From contig CAYRZL010000119.1 of the NCBI GenBank assembly GCA_964428795.1, forward strand, positions 1 through 6,451: a stretch of DNA of 6,451 bases, read 5' to 3'. The position numbers and the translations under genes were made by a program. The stretch's first letter is position 1. The number at the start of each line of letters is the position of its first letter. The DNA comes from CAYRZL01 sp964428795 (GTDB taxonomy: Bacteria; Bacillota; Clostridia; Lachnospirales; Lachnospiraceae). Shown here in pieces: positions 1 to 6,401 of this stretch. Below the pieces are notes generated by a model that worked only from the letters and a program-made list of their open reading frames with translations, searched no databases and was not told the origin of the DNA.

Positions 1-4
1 AGTG

Positions 5-44
5 AAAAAACATCGTATCGTTTTCACAACCATACGATGTTTTT
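5..44 (-). terminator. Intrinsic terminator closing the hom operon
   Basis: A 13-base-pair perfect inverted repeat (6-18 with 32-44) begins 9 bases after the stop codon of the ApgM-like gene. Read on the minus strand, the hairpin is followed by a run of six T (10 down to 5), the classic Rho-independent form. The arms also carry an A/T run on the other side, so it may work in both directions and serve a convergent gene to the left. The stem core is only moderately GC-rich. Confidence 0.85.
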
Positions 45-53
45 ATTTATCTT

Positions 54-1256
54 TTACACAGAAAACAAATAGTCGATCAGCTCATGTCCATGTGGTATCA
101 GTTTTCCTGCGGCCTGAGCCTCACGCTCATTATAATGCCAGGTATGATCCTGCAGATCGTTACTGTCATAAAGCATATATGGCACATTATCCGCACTGTG
201 GGTCCTAATACAGATCGGTGTCGGATGATCCGGAAGCACGACCATTCGAAAATCTTCCCCTGCCGCTTCTAATCCTTCTTTGATCGGTCGGATGATGCGG
301 TCATCCAGATACTCGATGGCTTTTACCTTGCGCTCCACACTTCCCTGATGTCCCATCTCGTCCGGGGCTTCCACATGCACATACACAAAATCATAACCGT
401 CTTTCGTCAGCACGTCCACAGCCGCCCGGGCTTTTCCCTCATAATTGGTATTCAGGCCGCCGTTTGCACCCTCCACGGTAATGACTTTCATGGAAGATCC
501 GACCGCAATGCCTTTCAAAAGATCTACCGCTGAGATCATGGCTCCTTTTTTTTTGTTCTTTTCCTCAAAAGAGGATAATGCCGGCCTGGTACCTGCTCCC
601 CAGAACCAACAGCAGTTTGCCGGGTTTAGTCCGGCTTTTTTCCTTTCCACATTGATCGGATGATTTACTAAAATATCATAGCTTTTTTTCATCATGCCGC
701 GCAGCATATCATCCTCCGGCAGATGCTGTCCGATGGTCTGTCCCAGCACATCATGGGGCTGTACCAGATCCACCACCTGACCTTTATCCCAGATCAGCAG
801 ATGTCTGTAGCTGGTTCCCACATAAAATTTATAGGTATCTGTCTCCAATTCCCTGCGCACAGCTTCCAGCAAAACAGCCGCATCCTCCGTGCTGATCTCC
901 CCGGAGCTGTGATCGATAATGGTTTTATCCTCAAATGTTTCCTCATCCTCAGAAATGGTAACGATATTACAGCGAAGTGCAATGTCTGTAGGTTTCATAT
1001 CCACACCTATACTGAGTGCCTCCAGAGGAGAACGTCCGGAATAATATTTTCTCGGATTATATCCCAATACGGATAAATTCGCTGTATCGCTTCCCGGTTT
1101 CATTCCGTCCGGAATGGTATGTACCATACCGATCTCTGATTTTTCTGCCATCGCATCCATCGTCGGTGTTTTCGCATACTCCAACGGTGTCTTATTACCA
1201 AGAGCTTCGATCGGCAGGTCTGCCATACCGTCACCCAACACTACTACATATTTCAT
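54..1256 (-). CDS. ApgM-like metalloenzyme (cofactor-independent phosphoglycerate mutase family), probable homoserine kinase
   Basis: This 400-residue protein belongs to the alkaline-phosphatase-fold family of archaeal-type cofactor-independent phosphoglycerate mutases and has full family length. Numbered from the Met at 1256, visible motifs are GDGMAD (8-13), GSDTANLSVLGYNP (55-68), WFWGAG (217-222), PDEMGH (298-303), LPDHPTP (341-347) and His353. All seven metal ligands known from classical iPGM have counterparts: Asp9, Ser56, Asp343 and His344 for one metal, and Asp299, His303 and His353 for the other. The gene is the last of the ACT-hom unit, 54 bases after hom. A subgroup of this family has been proposed as homoserine kinase from its linkage to hom and thrC, and I infer that role here. 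True phosphoglycerate mutase activity is the alternative. The in-frame ATG at 1265 would add three residues, but homologues typically begin MKY, which favours 1256. Both starts have only a weak GA-rich ribosome site (1266-1277). Confidence 0.9.
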   Translation of the reverse strand: MKYVVVLGDGMADLPIEALGNKTPLEYAKTPTMDAMAEKSEIGMVHTIPDGMKPGSDTANLSVLGYNPRKYYSGRSPLEALSIGVDMKPTDIALRCNIVTISEDEETFEDKTIIDHSSGEISTEDAAVLLEAVRRELETDTYKFYVGTSYRHLLIWDKGQVVDLVQPHDVLGQTIGQHLPEDDMLRGMMKKSYDILVNHPINVERKKAGLNPANCCWFWGAGTRPALSSFEEKNKKKGAMISAVDLLKGIAVGSSMKVITVEGANGGLNTNYEGKARAAVDVLTKDGYDFVYVHVEAPDEMGHQGSVERKVKAIEYLDDRIIRPIKEGLEAAGEDFRMVVLPDHPTPICIRTHSADNVPYMLYDSNDLQDHTWHYNEREAQAAGKLIPHGHELIDYLFSV

Positions 1257-1310
1257 GCTGCACATCTCACTTTCTTAGATTTTAGCCCCCGCTATCATCA
1301 TAGAACGCTT

Positions 1311-2513
1311 CTAATTCATTCTGATCCGATTTACAATGTTCCCCAACTGTTCTGCAGATTTTTCATAAGCAAAACCGTCCATTTCCTCTGTCACAAATGC
1401 AAGCTCGCCATCCACACCTTCTGCTTCTACATAAGAAACGGTTCCAAACGCAGCTTCCACTGCCGCCTTGTTTTCCGTGGTACGCACGAAATATTTGCAG
1501 GACAGTTTGCGGTAATCGATCAGCTCCACTTTCTCCGGTTCCCATACAAGCCAGATGTTTTTATCAATATGTTTTACAATATCCACTATGTCCGCTACCA
1601 CTGCGCTTGCAGTCGGCAGAGAGCCTGCACCGCTTCCGTAGAACATTGCGTCTCCTAACATATTTCCTTTTACGAACACTGCGTTAAACACACCGTTCAC
1701 CCCGTACAGCGGATGTGTGTCCGGCACCATGAACGGTGCAACCATTGCACAATAGCTGTCCTCCATCTTGTAGCTGGAAGCGAGCAGTTTGATTTTTCTT
1801 CCCAATGCCTTTGCATATTTGATATCTGTCGCAGAGATTCCGGTAATACCCTCCGTATGAATCTCCTCAAACTCTACTTGTCTGCCGCAGACAAGGGAGG
1901 TAAGAATTGCAATCTTTCTGCAAGCATCGTATCCCTCGATATCCGCAGTAGGATCTGCCTCCGCAAAGCCTTTCTGCTGGGCATCCTTCAGAACGTCCGC
2001 AAATTCCAGACCTTCCTCACTCATCTTTGTCATCATATAATTCGTAGTTCCGTTCAAAATACCGCTGATCTGCTCGATCACGTCCGCGGTGAGGCAGGAA
2101 TTGAGTGGTCGGATAATCGGAATACCGCCGCCAACACTTGCTTCAAACAGGAAATTAACCTTCTTTTCTCTTGCGATAGCGATCAGCTCCGCACCATGCT
2201 TCGCAACAAGGGCTTTGTTGGATGTGGTCACATGCCTTCCTGCCAGCAGAGCTTTTTTCACAAAAGTGTATGCCGGCTCCAGACCTCCCATAGCCTCTAC
2301 CACGACGGAAACCTCCGGGTCATTTGCGATCACATCATAATCATGTACGATTTTGGATTCGTTGATATCTCCCGGGAAATCGCGCAGATCTAAAATGTAT
2401 TTTACTTCAACTCCATTGCCCGCATGTTTTTCAATGGCGTCTTTGTTTACACGCAAAACCTCCGCCACTCCGGAACCAATCGTTCCGTATCCTAATAATG
2501 CAATTTTTATCAT
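1311..2513 (-). CDS. hom: Homoserine dehydrogenase
   Basis: This 400-residue enzyme reduces aspartate semialdehyde to homoserine with NAD(P)H in the cytoplasm. It is the branch point towards threonine and methionine. The N-terminal Rossmann domain shows GYGTIGSG (8-15) and TSNKALVAKHG (97-107). The catalytic domain follows, with SGILNGTTNYM (150-160) and GFAEADPTADIEGYDACRK (182-200). Glu185 and Lys200 have the same 15-residue spacing as the catalytic pair Glu208/Lys223 of the yeast enzyme. After about residue 340 there is a short C-terminal region that resembles a reduced ACT domain but lacks the usual D-x-P-G-V-L motif; the total length is shorter than the roughly 430 residues of Bacillus Hom. 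The gene lies 24 bases after the ACT-protein gene and is preceded by a strong ribosome binding site. Feedback control may therefore be shared with the separate ACT protein (inference). Confidence 0.96.
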   Translation of the reverse strand: MIKIALLGYGTIGSGVAEVLRVNKDAIEKHAGNGVEVKYILDLRDFPGDINESKIVHDYDVIANDPEVSVVVEAMGGLEPAYTFVKKALLAGRHVTTSNKALVAKHGAELIAIAREKKVNFLFEASVGGGIPIIRPLNSCLTADVIEQISGILNGTTNYMMTKMSEEGLEFADVLKDAQQKGFAEADPTADIEGYDACRKIAILTSLVCGRQVEFEEIHTEGITGISATDIKYAKALGRKIKLLASSYKMEDSYCAMVAPFMVPDTHPLYGVNGVFNAVFVKGNMLGDAMFYGSGAGSLPTASAVVADIVDIVKHIDKNIWLVWEPEKVELIDYRKLSCKYFVRTTENKAAVEAAFGTVSYVEAEGVDGELAFVTEEMDGFAYEKSAEQLGNIVNRIRMN

Positions 2514-2517
2514 AATT

Positions 2518-2524
2518 ACCTCCT
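2518..2524 (-). promoter_or_regulatory. Ribosome binding site of hom
   Basis: AGGAGGT lies 4 bases before the ATG at 2513. It is a near-perfect match to the 16S anti-Shine-Dalgarno and fixes the hom start. It lies within the 24-base gap to the ACT-protein gene. Confidence 0.85.
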
Positions 2525-2537
2525 AATGCCGGATATT

Positions 2538-2981
2538 CTATTCTCTTGCCAGAATATTTAAGCCATGTATCCCCGGCTGTTTTTCGATTCGTTCTACCAT
2601 ATATGATACGTCCCCCGTATCATTGAGCACATCCACACTCAAAGTCAGAGAAGCAATCCCATTGACCGGGATACTCTGGTGAATTGTCAGTATATTCGCA
2701 TGAAACTCAGCCACAATGTTTAATACCAGGGAAAGTAATCCCGGCTCATCATCCAGTTGGATGACCATCGTGATCGTCTTCCCTTTTGCATTGTCATGAA
2801 AAGGAAAAATGTCATCTTTATATTTGTAAAAAGAGCTTCTGCTGATTCCCACACGGTCTGTGGCTTCCTGCACCGATGACACACGCTTGGATTCCAACAG
2901 ACGTTTTGCTTCTACCACTTTCAGCAACACTTCCGGGACAGCTTTTTGCTTCAAAACAAAATATTTTATTTCTTCCGCCAT
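2538..2981 (-). CDS. ACT domain-containing regulatory protein (UPF0735 / PheB-like)
   Basis: This is a 147-residue cytoplasmic protein, the usual length for the UPF0735 family that includes Bacillus PheB. The N-terminal part has a helix-turn-helix-like stretch (about 36-55: SVQEATDRVGISRSSFYKYK) followed by DIFPF. The C-terminal ACT domain (about 70-145) carries LDDEPGLLSLVLNIVAE (76-92) and NILTIHQSIPVNGIASLTLS (96-115), typical of amino-acid-sensing ACT folds. It directly precedes hom, so it probably senses threonine or a related amino acid and controls the pathway (inference). In Bacillus the relative is encoded next to pheA. A start at GTG 3041 would add 20 residues rich in Cys and Lys, but that GTG has no ribosome site, whereas the ATG at 2981 has AGGAGG just upstream and gives the conserved N-terminus. 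Confidence 0.92.
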   Translation of the reverse strand: MAEEIKYFVLKQKAVPEVLLKVVEAKRLLESKRVSSVQEATDRVGISRSSFYKYKDDIFPFHDNAKGKTITMVIQLDDEPGLLSLVLNIVAEFHANILTIHQSIPVNGIASLTLSVDVLNDTGDVSYMVERIEKQPGIHGLNILARE

Positions 2982-2983
2982 AA

Positions 2984-3054
2984 ATCCTCCTGTGTATGTC
3001 TCAGAAAAACATTTGTTTTCACAACAAAGATACTTTAACACAATACAGGAGGAT
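2984..3054 (-). promoter_or_regulatory. Candidate structured leader hiding the ACT-gene ribosome site
   Basis: In the minus-strand RNA, AUCCUCCUGU (3054 down to 3045) is perfectly complementary to ACAGGAGGAU (2993 down to 2984), which contains the ribosome binding site of the ACT gene. The 51-base loop between them can fold a small nested hairpin (3028-3023 with 3017-3012). The spacer between the TPM and ACT genes, 2982-3094, has no recognisable terminator. A poor promoter match, TTGCAT (3060-3055) with a 17-base gap to TAAAGT (3037-3032), lies in the same stretch. If that were the only promoter, the upstream arm would not be transcribed, so the switch requires a start further upstream or readthrough from the TPM gene. 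The complementarity is seen directly; the regulatory role is inferred. Confidence 0.4.
2986..2991 (-). promoter_or_regulatory. Ribosome binding site deciding the ACT-protein start
   Basis: AGGAGG lies 4 bases before the ATG at 2981, inside a longer open frame that could start at 3041. Its strength selects the internal ATG. The same bases are complementary to a segment further upstream in the RNA, described in the leader entry. Confidence 0.85.
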
Positions 3055-3094
3055 ATGCAACCCTTTTTTTGGTTCTGAACAATCTAAAGCATTT

Positions 3095-3961
3095 TTAAAA
3101 TTTTCGGCTGCCGCCGCCAAAAGTTCCGCCGCCCATACCTGTATGGGTGGAGCTGATAGATCCGCCGCCCTTTCCCGGCGGAGGATTTTTCGGAATCCGT
3201 CTGGTCGTCACATAGCGATTGATCAGCCGGTCATTGTCATATGTAACATGCAGTCTGCTATGCTGAAAAAATCCGTCTTTTTCCACGCCCAATTTCAGGC
3301 GGTATTTTCCGGTGATCAAAAGCATACTGCCCACAGCCGCCGCGCAGCCAACCACCAGCGCGAAGACCAGCTCTCCCGGCGTGATGGATCTCGGTTCCAC
3401 ATAAGGAGAATATTCTCCGGTCTCCGTATCGTAATTTGCCTGCCCCTTCGGAATCCCTTTTCCATAATAATAAGACACATACATCACCATGGTGCTCAGG
3501 GCATCCCCATAATCTCCGTCTGCCGCATACTCATATACATAATCCAGCGTATCATCGATCCGGTCATCGGTCATATAGCGGATCGCCTCACCGGATGTCA
3601 CCAATGCGATCTCCCGGTTATCCATATCCAAAATGCATACCACGCCATCTTCCTTTGCAGCATGTTCATTGAAAAAAAATTCTCCATACTGCCGGGCAGT
3701 ATATCCGTCCGCATCACCAATGGTCAGCACAAAAGCATCCCATCCGCTCTGTATCTCCAGTCCGCTTACCGCCTCCGTCAGCGCATCTATCTCACTCTGA
3801 TCTAATATCCCGGCTTCATCATACACCTGCTGTACAGATGCATCGCCATCCGGCGAATCAGCTTCCGCAGCGTCCGCTTCCAGAGAAAATGCAGATGCCG
3901 CACCTCCCAACAGGAATATGCACATCACACATGGCAGAAATATCATTTTTATCACTCTCAT
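3095..3961 (-). CDS. TPM domain-containing membrane protein (YdjH-like)
   Basis: This is a 288-residue exported protein. A signal peptide (1-24) has an Arg/Lys start, a hydrophobic core and an A-S-A cleavage site. An acidic stretch (27-42) follows, then a TPM domain (about 46-165) with VYDEAGILDQSEIDAL at its start and DGVVCILDMDNREIALVTSGEA in its centre. One membrane helix lies at about 195-217. The polar tail ends in PPPGKGGG and repeated Gly triplets (260-285), a common TPM-family ending. TPM domains are found in membrane-protein quality control and stress modules; a phosphatase activity has been assigned to some plant members, but nothing here proves it. The gene is third after the SPFH and zinc-ribbon genes, matching YdjH of the Bacillus pspA-ydjGHI operon. 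A TTG at 3994 would add 11 residues but has no ribosome site; the ATG at 3961 has GGAG and gives a proper signal peptide. Confidence 0.9.
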   Translation of the reverse strand: MRVIKMIFLPCVMCIFLLGGAASAFSLEADAAEADSPDGDASVQQVYDEAGILDQSEIDALTEAVSGLEIQSGWDAFVLTIGDADGYTARQYGEFFFNEHAAKEDGVVCILDMDNREIALVTSGEAIRYMTDDRIDDTLDYVYEYAADGDYGDALSTMVMYVSYYYGKGIPKGQANYDTETGEYSPYVEPRSITPGELVFALVVGCAAAVGSMLLITGKYRLKLGVEKDGFFQHSRLHVTYDNDRLINRYVTTRRIPKNPPPGKGGGSISSTHTGMGGGTFGGGSRKF

Positions 3962-3967
3962 ACAATT

Positions 3968-3971
3968 CTCC
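3968..3971 (-). promoter_or_regulatory. Ribosome binding site deciding the TPM-protein start
   Basis: GGAG lies 6 bases before the ATG at 3961. It favours this start over the in-frame TTG at 3994, whose upstream sequence is A/T-rich with no purine-rich site at a suitable distance. The 54-base gap to the zinc-ribbon gene shows no terminator. Confidence 0.6.
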
Positions 3972-4015
3972 AGTCCTTTCCGGCATAAATACAATAAAAT
4001 CTAAAAATCTCGTCT

Positions 4016-5104
4016 TTACACCAGGTAGCCGATCAACAGGCAGATCAAAAATACGATGATGCCTACTATCAGTCCCAAAAGCAGCCTTTTCCTTTTATCC
4101 ACCGGCAATTCACCGAACACTTTTCCATTCTGACCATTCATGGAATAATAATACATTTTCCCGTCAGAGCCTTTATATGTCACAGTCCAGACCGGAAGCA
4201 ATACATAAGACCAGTCCTCTTCTTTTGTATGAACAGAACAGTTCCCCGGCTGTACCATCGTATATCCCTGAACACTCCGGCGCAGCAATTCCTTCGTACC
4301 GTTTTCCAGATCCTGATGCACCTGATTCTCCAGATCCCGTTTTTCCATATCTCGTTTTTCAGCCAGAAAACCGGACAGGTATCCCATCGAAAATGGCTTT
4401 ACCCTGCTCATATCATAAGGCAGGATACCCCGCATAAGAATCGCATTCGCTTTGGAAAGTGCATTATTTGCCAGATCAGTTACCTGCACATCTCCTGAAC
4501 GCTCAATGCGGTATACGCTGGTCTCTGTATATTCAATATCTCCCGCAACCCAAACGCGAACACGGTTCCCCTGTGTATCCAATTCTCCATGCACTACACC
4601 GTCTACCACCCAGTAGGGGAAATAGACGCCGGAAAGCTTTTCCACCTGACTTTTCTTAAAAAACGCTTTCGGCACAAATTTTTTGCTATGTACAAATTTA
4701 AAAAATGCGTCCTCCGCCTCTTTCCGGTCAATGGCAAAGGGGATGATCTTATCCGGCAGGAACTCTCCGCTGACACGTCCCTGCAAAACAACCGGATTGT
4801 GACAGTAATAGCAAAACGTTGCCGCAGTAGTCTCATCGGTTACAATCTCCGCTCCGCAGCTCGGACAGTGATATACCACTGCCCGCTCTTCTGTATCCTG
4901 CTTTGTTTCATTCTCACTTGCGCTCTGTCCGAAGGCACGCTCCTCCCCGGCTTCCTGTGACTTGTCCTTCTGTGCCGACTCCATCTCATCAAGCTGTGCC
5001 TGGGAAAAAGCAGACATACAATACTCACACTTGTATGCACCGGAAGCCGGATCAAAGATCAGCTCACCGCCGCAATTCGGACACTTAAAACTAACAACTG
5101 ACAT
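4016..5104 (-). CDS. Tail-anchored double zinc-ribbon protein (YdjG-like)
   Basis: This is a 362-residue protein with two TFIIB-type zinc ribbons at the N-terminus: Cys8/Cys11/Cys26/Cys29 (CPNC, CEYC) and Cys80/Cys83/Cys98/Cys101 (CPSC, CYYC). A charged Glu/Gln/Lys linker (about 38-75) separates them. A large soluble domain follows (about 110-335), with PYWVVDGVVHGELDTQG in its middle and VLLPVWTVTYKG near its end. A single membrane helix (341-361) sits at the extreme C-terminus after the basic run DKRKR, so most of the protein should face the cytoplasm. The start has AAGGAG overlapping the stop of the SPFH gene, which suggests translational coupling. Architecture and neighbours match YdjG of Bacillus, which associates with an SPFH and a TPM partner. 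I would expect an adaptor at the membrane; DNA binding is possible from the ribbons alone but less likely given the membrane anchor. Confidence 0.88.
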   Translation of the reverse strand: MSVVSFKCPNCGGELIFDPASGAYKCEYCMSAFSQAQLDEMESAQKDKSQEAGEERAFGQSASENETKQDTEERAVVYHCPSCGAEIVTDETTAATFCYYCHNPVVLQGRVSGEFLPDKIIPFAIDRKEAEDAFFKFVHSKKFVPKAFFKKSQVEKLSGVYFPYWVVDGVVHGELDTQGNRVRVWVAGDIEYTETSVYRIERSGDVQVTDLANNALSKANAILMRGILPYDMSRVKPFSMGYLSGFLAEKRDMEKRDLENQVHQDLENGTKELLRRSVQGYTMVQPGNCSVHTKEEDWSYVLLPVWTVTYKGSDGKMYYYSMNGQNGKVFGELPVDKRKRLLLGLIVGIIVFLICLLIGYLV

Positions 5105-5109
5105 ATCGT

Positions 5110-5115
5110 CTCCTT
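5110..5115 (-). promoter_or_regulatory. Ribosome binding site of the zinc-ribbon gene, overlapping the SPFH stop
   Basis: AAGGAG lies 5 bases before the ATG at 5104 and shares two bases with the SPFH stop codon (5114-5116). Ribosomes ending on the first gene would sit over this site, so the two proteins are probably made in a coupled way. Confidence 0.8.
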
Positions 5116-6319
5116 ACTTTGCAGGTTTTCCACATTCACTGCAGAATTTTCCCGTATTTACCGTTCCGCACTCACAAGTCCACTGCTTTGCCGGGGCGGG
5201 TTTTCCGCACTCACTGCAGAACTTTCCTGCATTTACCGTTCCGCAGCTGCAGGTCCAGCCCTGCGGCTGTCCGCCGATCACATACCCGGTTGCCGCCTGA
5301 CCGCCTTGGGGCATCCCATTTCCATTATTCATCTGCATCTGAGCCATGTTCGCCTGAGAAGCTGCGCTCATGGCGCTTCCGCCCGCATTCATCCCCATAT
5401 TCATTCCCATAAATCCGGTCATGGATCCTGCGCTGTTTGATCCCGCCGCTTCCATACCTCTGGCAATGGCTCCCTGCACATAGCCCTCGCGGATAGAAGG
5501 ATCTCCAAGCATAGCGCCCTGATTTCTCATATTGATCAGCTTTGTGGATTCCTCATCGTAAGAAATGCTTGCAATTCCAACAGACTGAATCTCCATGCCT
5601 CTGGCGTTTTTCCATTCATCATCCAGCGTGTCCGCCATATATTTTCCCAGTTCACGCCCCTTAGAGGATACAAAAGAAATACGAATGCCATCTGCAGACA
5701 TCTGGTTGATGGAAGACTGCAGGGCTTCCAGAAATTCGTCCATATACTGCTCATTTATCTCACTGATCTCTACCCTGTCTTTGTTTCGGGGCACAACCTG
5801 TGCATAAAACCGAAGCGGGTCGGTAATTCGTATGGAATAGGTTCCGTGAGCACGCAAAAACAATTCCGCATTGTAAAATCCGTCAAAATAGTTGATCGGA
5901 TTGCGCGTACCGAACTTGATTCCCTTGATTTCCTGTAAATTGATATAATATACTTTCTGAGAAGCAGGCGTCACACCGCCAAATTTGATACGCTCAAAGG
6001 AATCCTGCAGCGCATCGGAAAAAGAGCCGCTAAACATGGAGGGCTGAGAAGAATTTTCCACCTTAAAATAACCCGGTTCCGCGGTGTAATCAATCACTTT
6101 TCCACCATCCACCAGCATCATAAGCTGATTGTCATACACATGAATGACGGAACCGTTTGATACCGTATTATCACTGCCCCGTTTATTCTGACCTTTTCTG
6201 ACTTTCACGCCGCTGGTAAATACGGTCTGCGCTCCCATATCATCCGGTTCAATGACTTCCAGCCACTGATCTGCCAATGTACTGCCGATTGCACCTGCAA
6301 CTGCTCTGATAATTCCCAT
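5114..6319 (-). CDS. SPFH domain protein with C-terminal tandem zinc ribbons (YdjI-like)
   Basis: This is a 401-residue protein of the SPFH (stomatin/prohibitin/flotillin) type, often annotated as SPFH or virion-core-like. The N-terminal segment MGIIRAVAGAIGSTLADQW is amphipathic to hydrophobic and may touch the membrane. The SPFH region (about 50-275) includes IKGIKFGTRNPINYFDG (131-147) and LRAHGTYSIRITDPLRF (155-171). A Met/Gly/Asn/Gln-rich flexible linker (about 285-350) contains MGMNMGMN. Two near-identical mini zinc ribbons close the protein (355-374 and 380-399), each with C-x-C and C-x-x-C. It opens a three-gene run with the zinc-ribbon and TPM proteins, as in the YdjI/YdjG/YdjH set that works with PspA in Bacillus. 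The likely role is an oligomeric membrane scaffold under envelope stress (inference from family and context). The start has AGGAGG at ideal spacing. Confidence 0.9.
   Translation of the reverse strand: MGIIRAVAGAIGSTLADQWLEVIEPDDMGAQTVFTSGVKVRKGQNKRGSDNTVSNGSVIHVYDNQLMMLVDGGKVIDYTAEPGYFKVENSSQPSMFSGSFSDALQDSFERIKFGGVTPASQKVYYINLQEIKGIKFGTRNPINYFDGFYNAELFLRAHGTYSIRITDPLRFYAQVVPRNKDRVEISEINEQYMDEFLEALQSSINQMSADGIRISFVSSKGRELGKYMADTLDDEWKNARGMEIQSVGIASISYDEESTKLINMRNQGAMLGDPSIREGYVQGAIARGMEAAGSNSAGSMTGFMGMNMGMNAGGSAMSAASQANMAQMQMNNGNGMPQGGQAATGYVIGGQPQGWTCSCGTVNAGKFCSECGKPAPAKQWTCECGTVNTGKFCSECGKPAK
5125..5257 (-). repeat. Two 58-base direct repeats coding the duplicated zinc ribbon
   Basis: Positions 5125-5182 and 5200-5257 are direct copies with a 75-base period and about ten mismatches. 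They lie in frame and encode the two CxC...CxxC ribbons at the end of the SPFH protein. Several of the differences are silent, suggesting an older duplication kept by selection on the protein. Confidence 0.8.
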
Positions 6320-6325
6320 TTTGTT

Positions 6326-6331
6326 CCTCCT
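6326..6331 (-). promoter_or_regulatory. Ribosome binding site of the SPFH gene
   Basis: AGGAGG lies 6 bases before the ATG at 6319. A perfect TATAAT (6340-6335) lies only a few bases upstream of it, but that is too close to the ribosome site to give a normal mRNA start. Confidence 0.85.
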
Positions 6332-6401
6332 CGATTATAATTCGTTTTTCACTTCCACTGAATCAACTTTTCTGTTATGATTACCAAAAATCAACATTAT
6401 T

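Noticed and set aside
54..1256. Plain glycolytic phosphoglycerate mutase call
   Set aside because: The family match is real, but the location at the end of an ACT-hom unit makes homoserine kinase the better working call. It is kept as an alternative in the annotation.
1713..2393. 226-codon plus-strand open frame inside hom
   Set aside because: It lies fully antisense to a gene with clear catalytic motifs, has no ribosome site, and its product shows no recognisable domain.
3045..3078. Plus-strand AGGAGG followed by a 7-codon frame starting at 3055
   Set aside because: The gap between ribosome site and ATG is only about two bases and the peptide is tiny. The sequence is better explained as the complement of the anti-Shine-Dalgarno arm in the leader.
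2982..3094. T-box or threonine attenuator with a leader peptide before the ACT gene
   Set aside because: There is no T-box consensus, no Thr-rich short frame with a ribosome site and no terminator hairpin; the spacer is too short for a T-box.
2996..3805. 269-codon plus-strand open frame opposite the TPM and ACT genes
   Set aside because: It is mostly antisense to the TPM gene, and its product is rich in Arg, His, Ser and Ile, as expected from a shadow frame.
6335..6340. Perfect TATAAT just before the SPFH gene
   Set aside because: Transcription from it would begin inside the ribosome binding site, and no good -35 lies 17 bases upstream (only TTCAGT).
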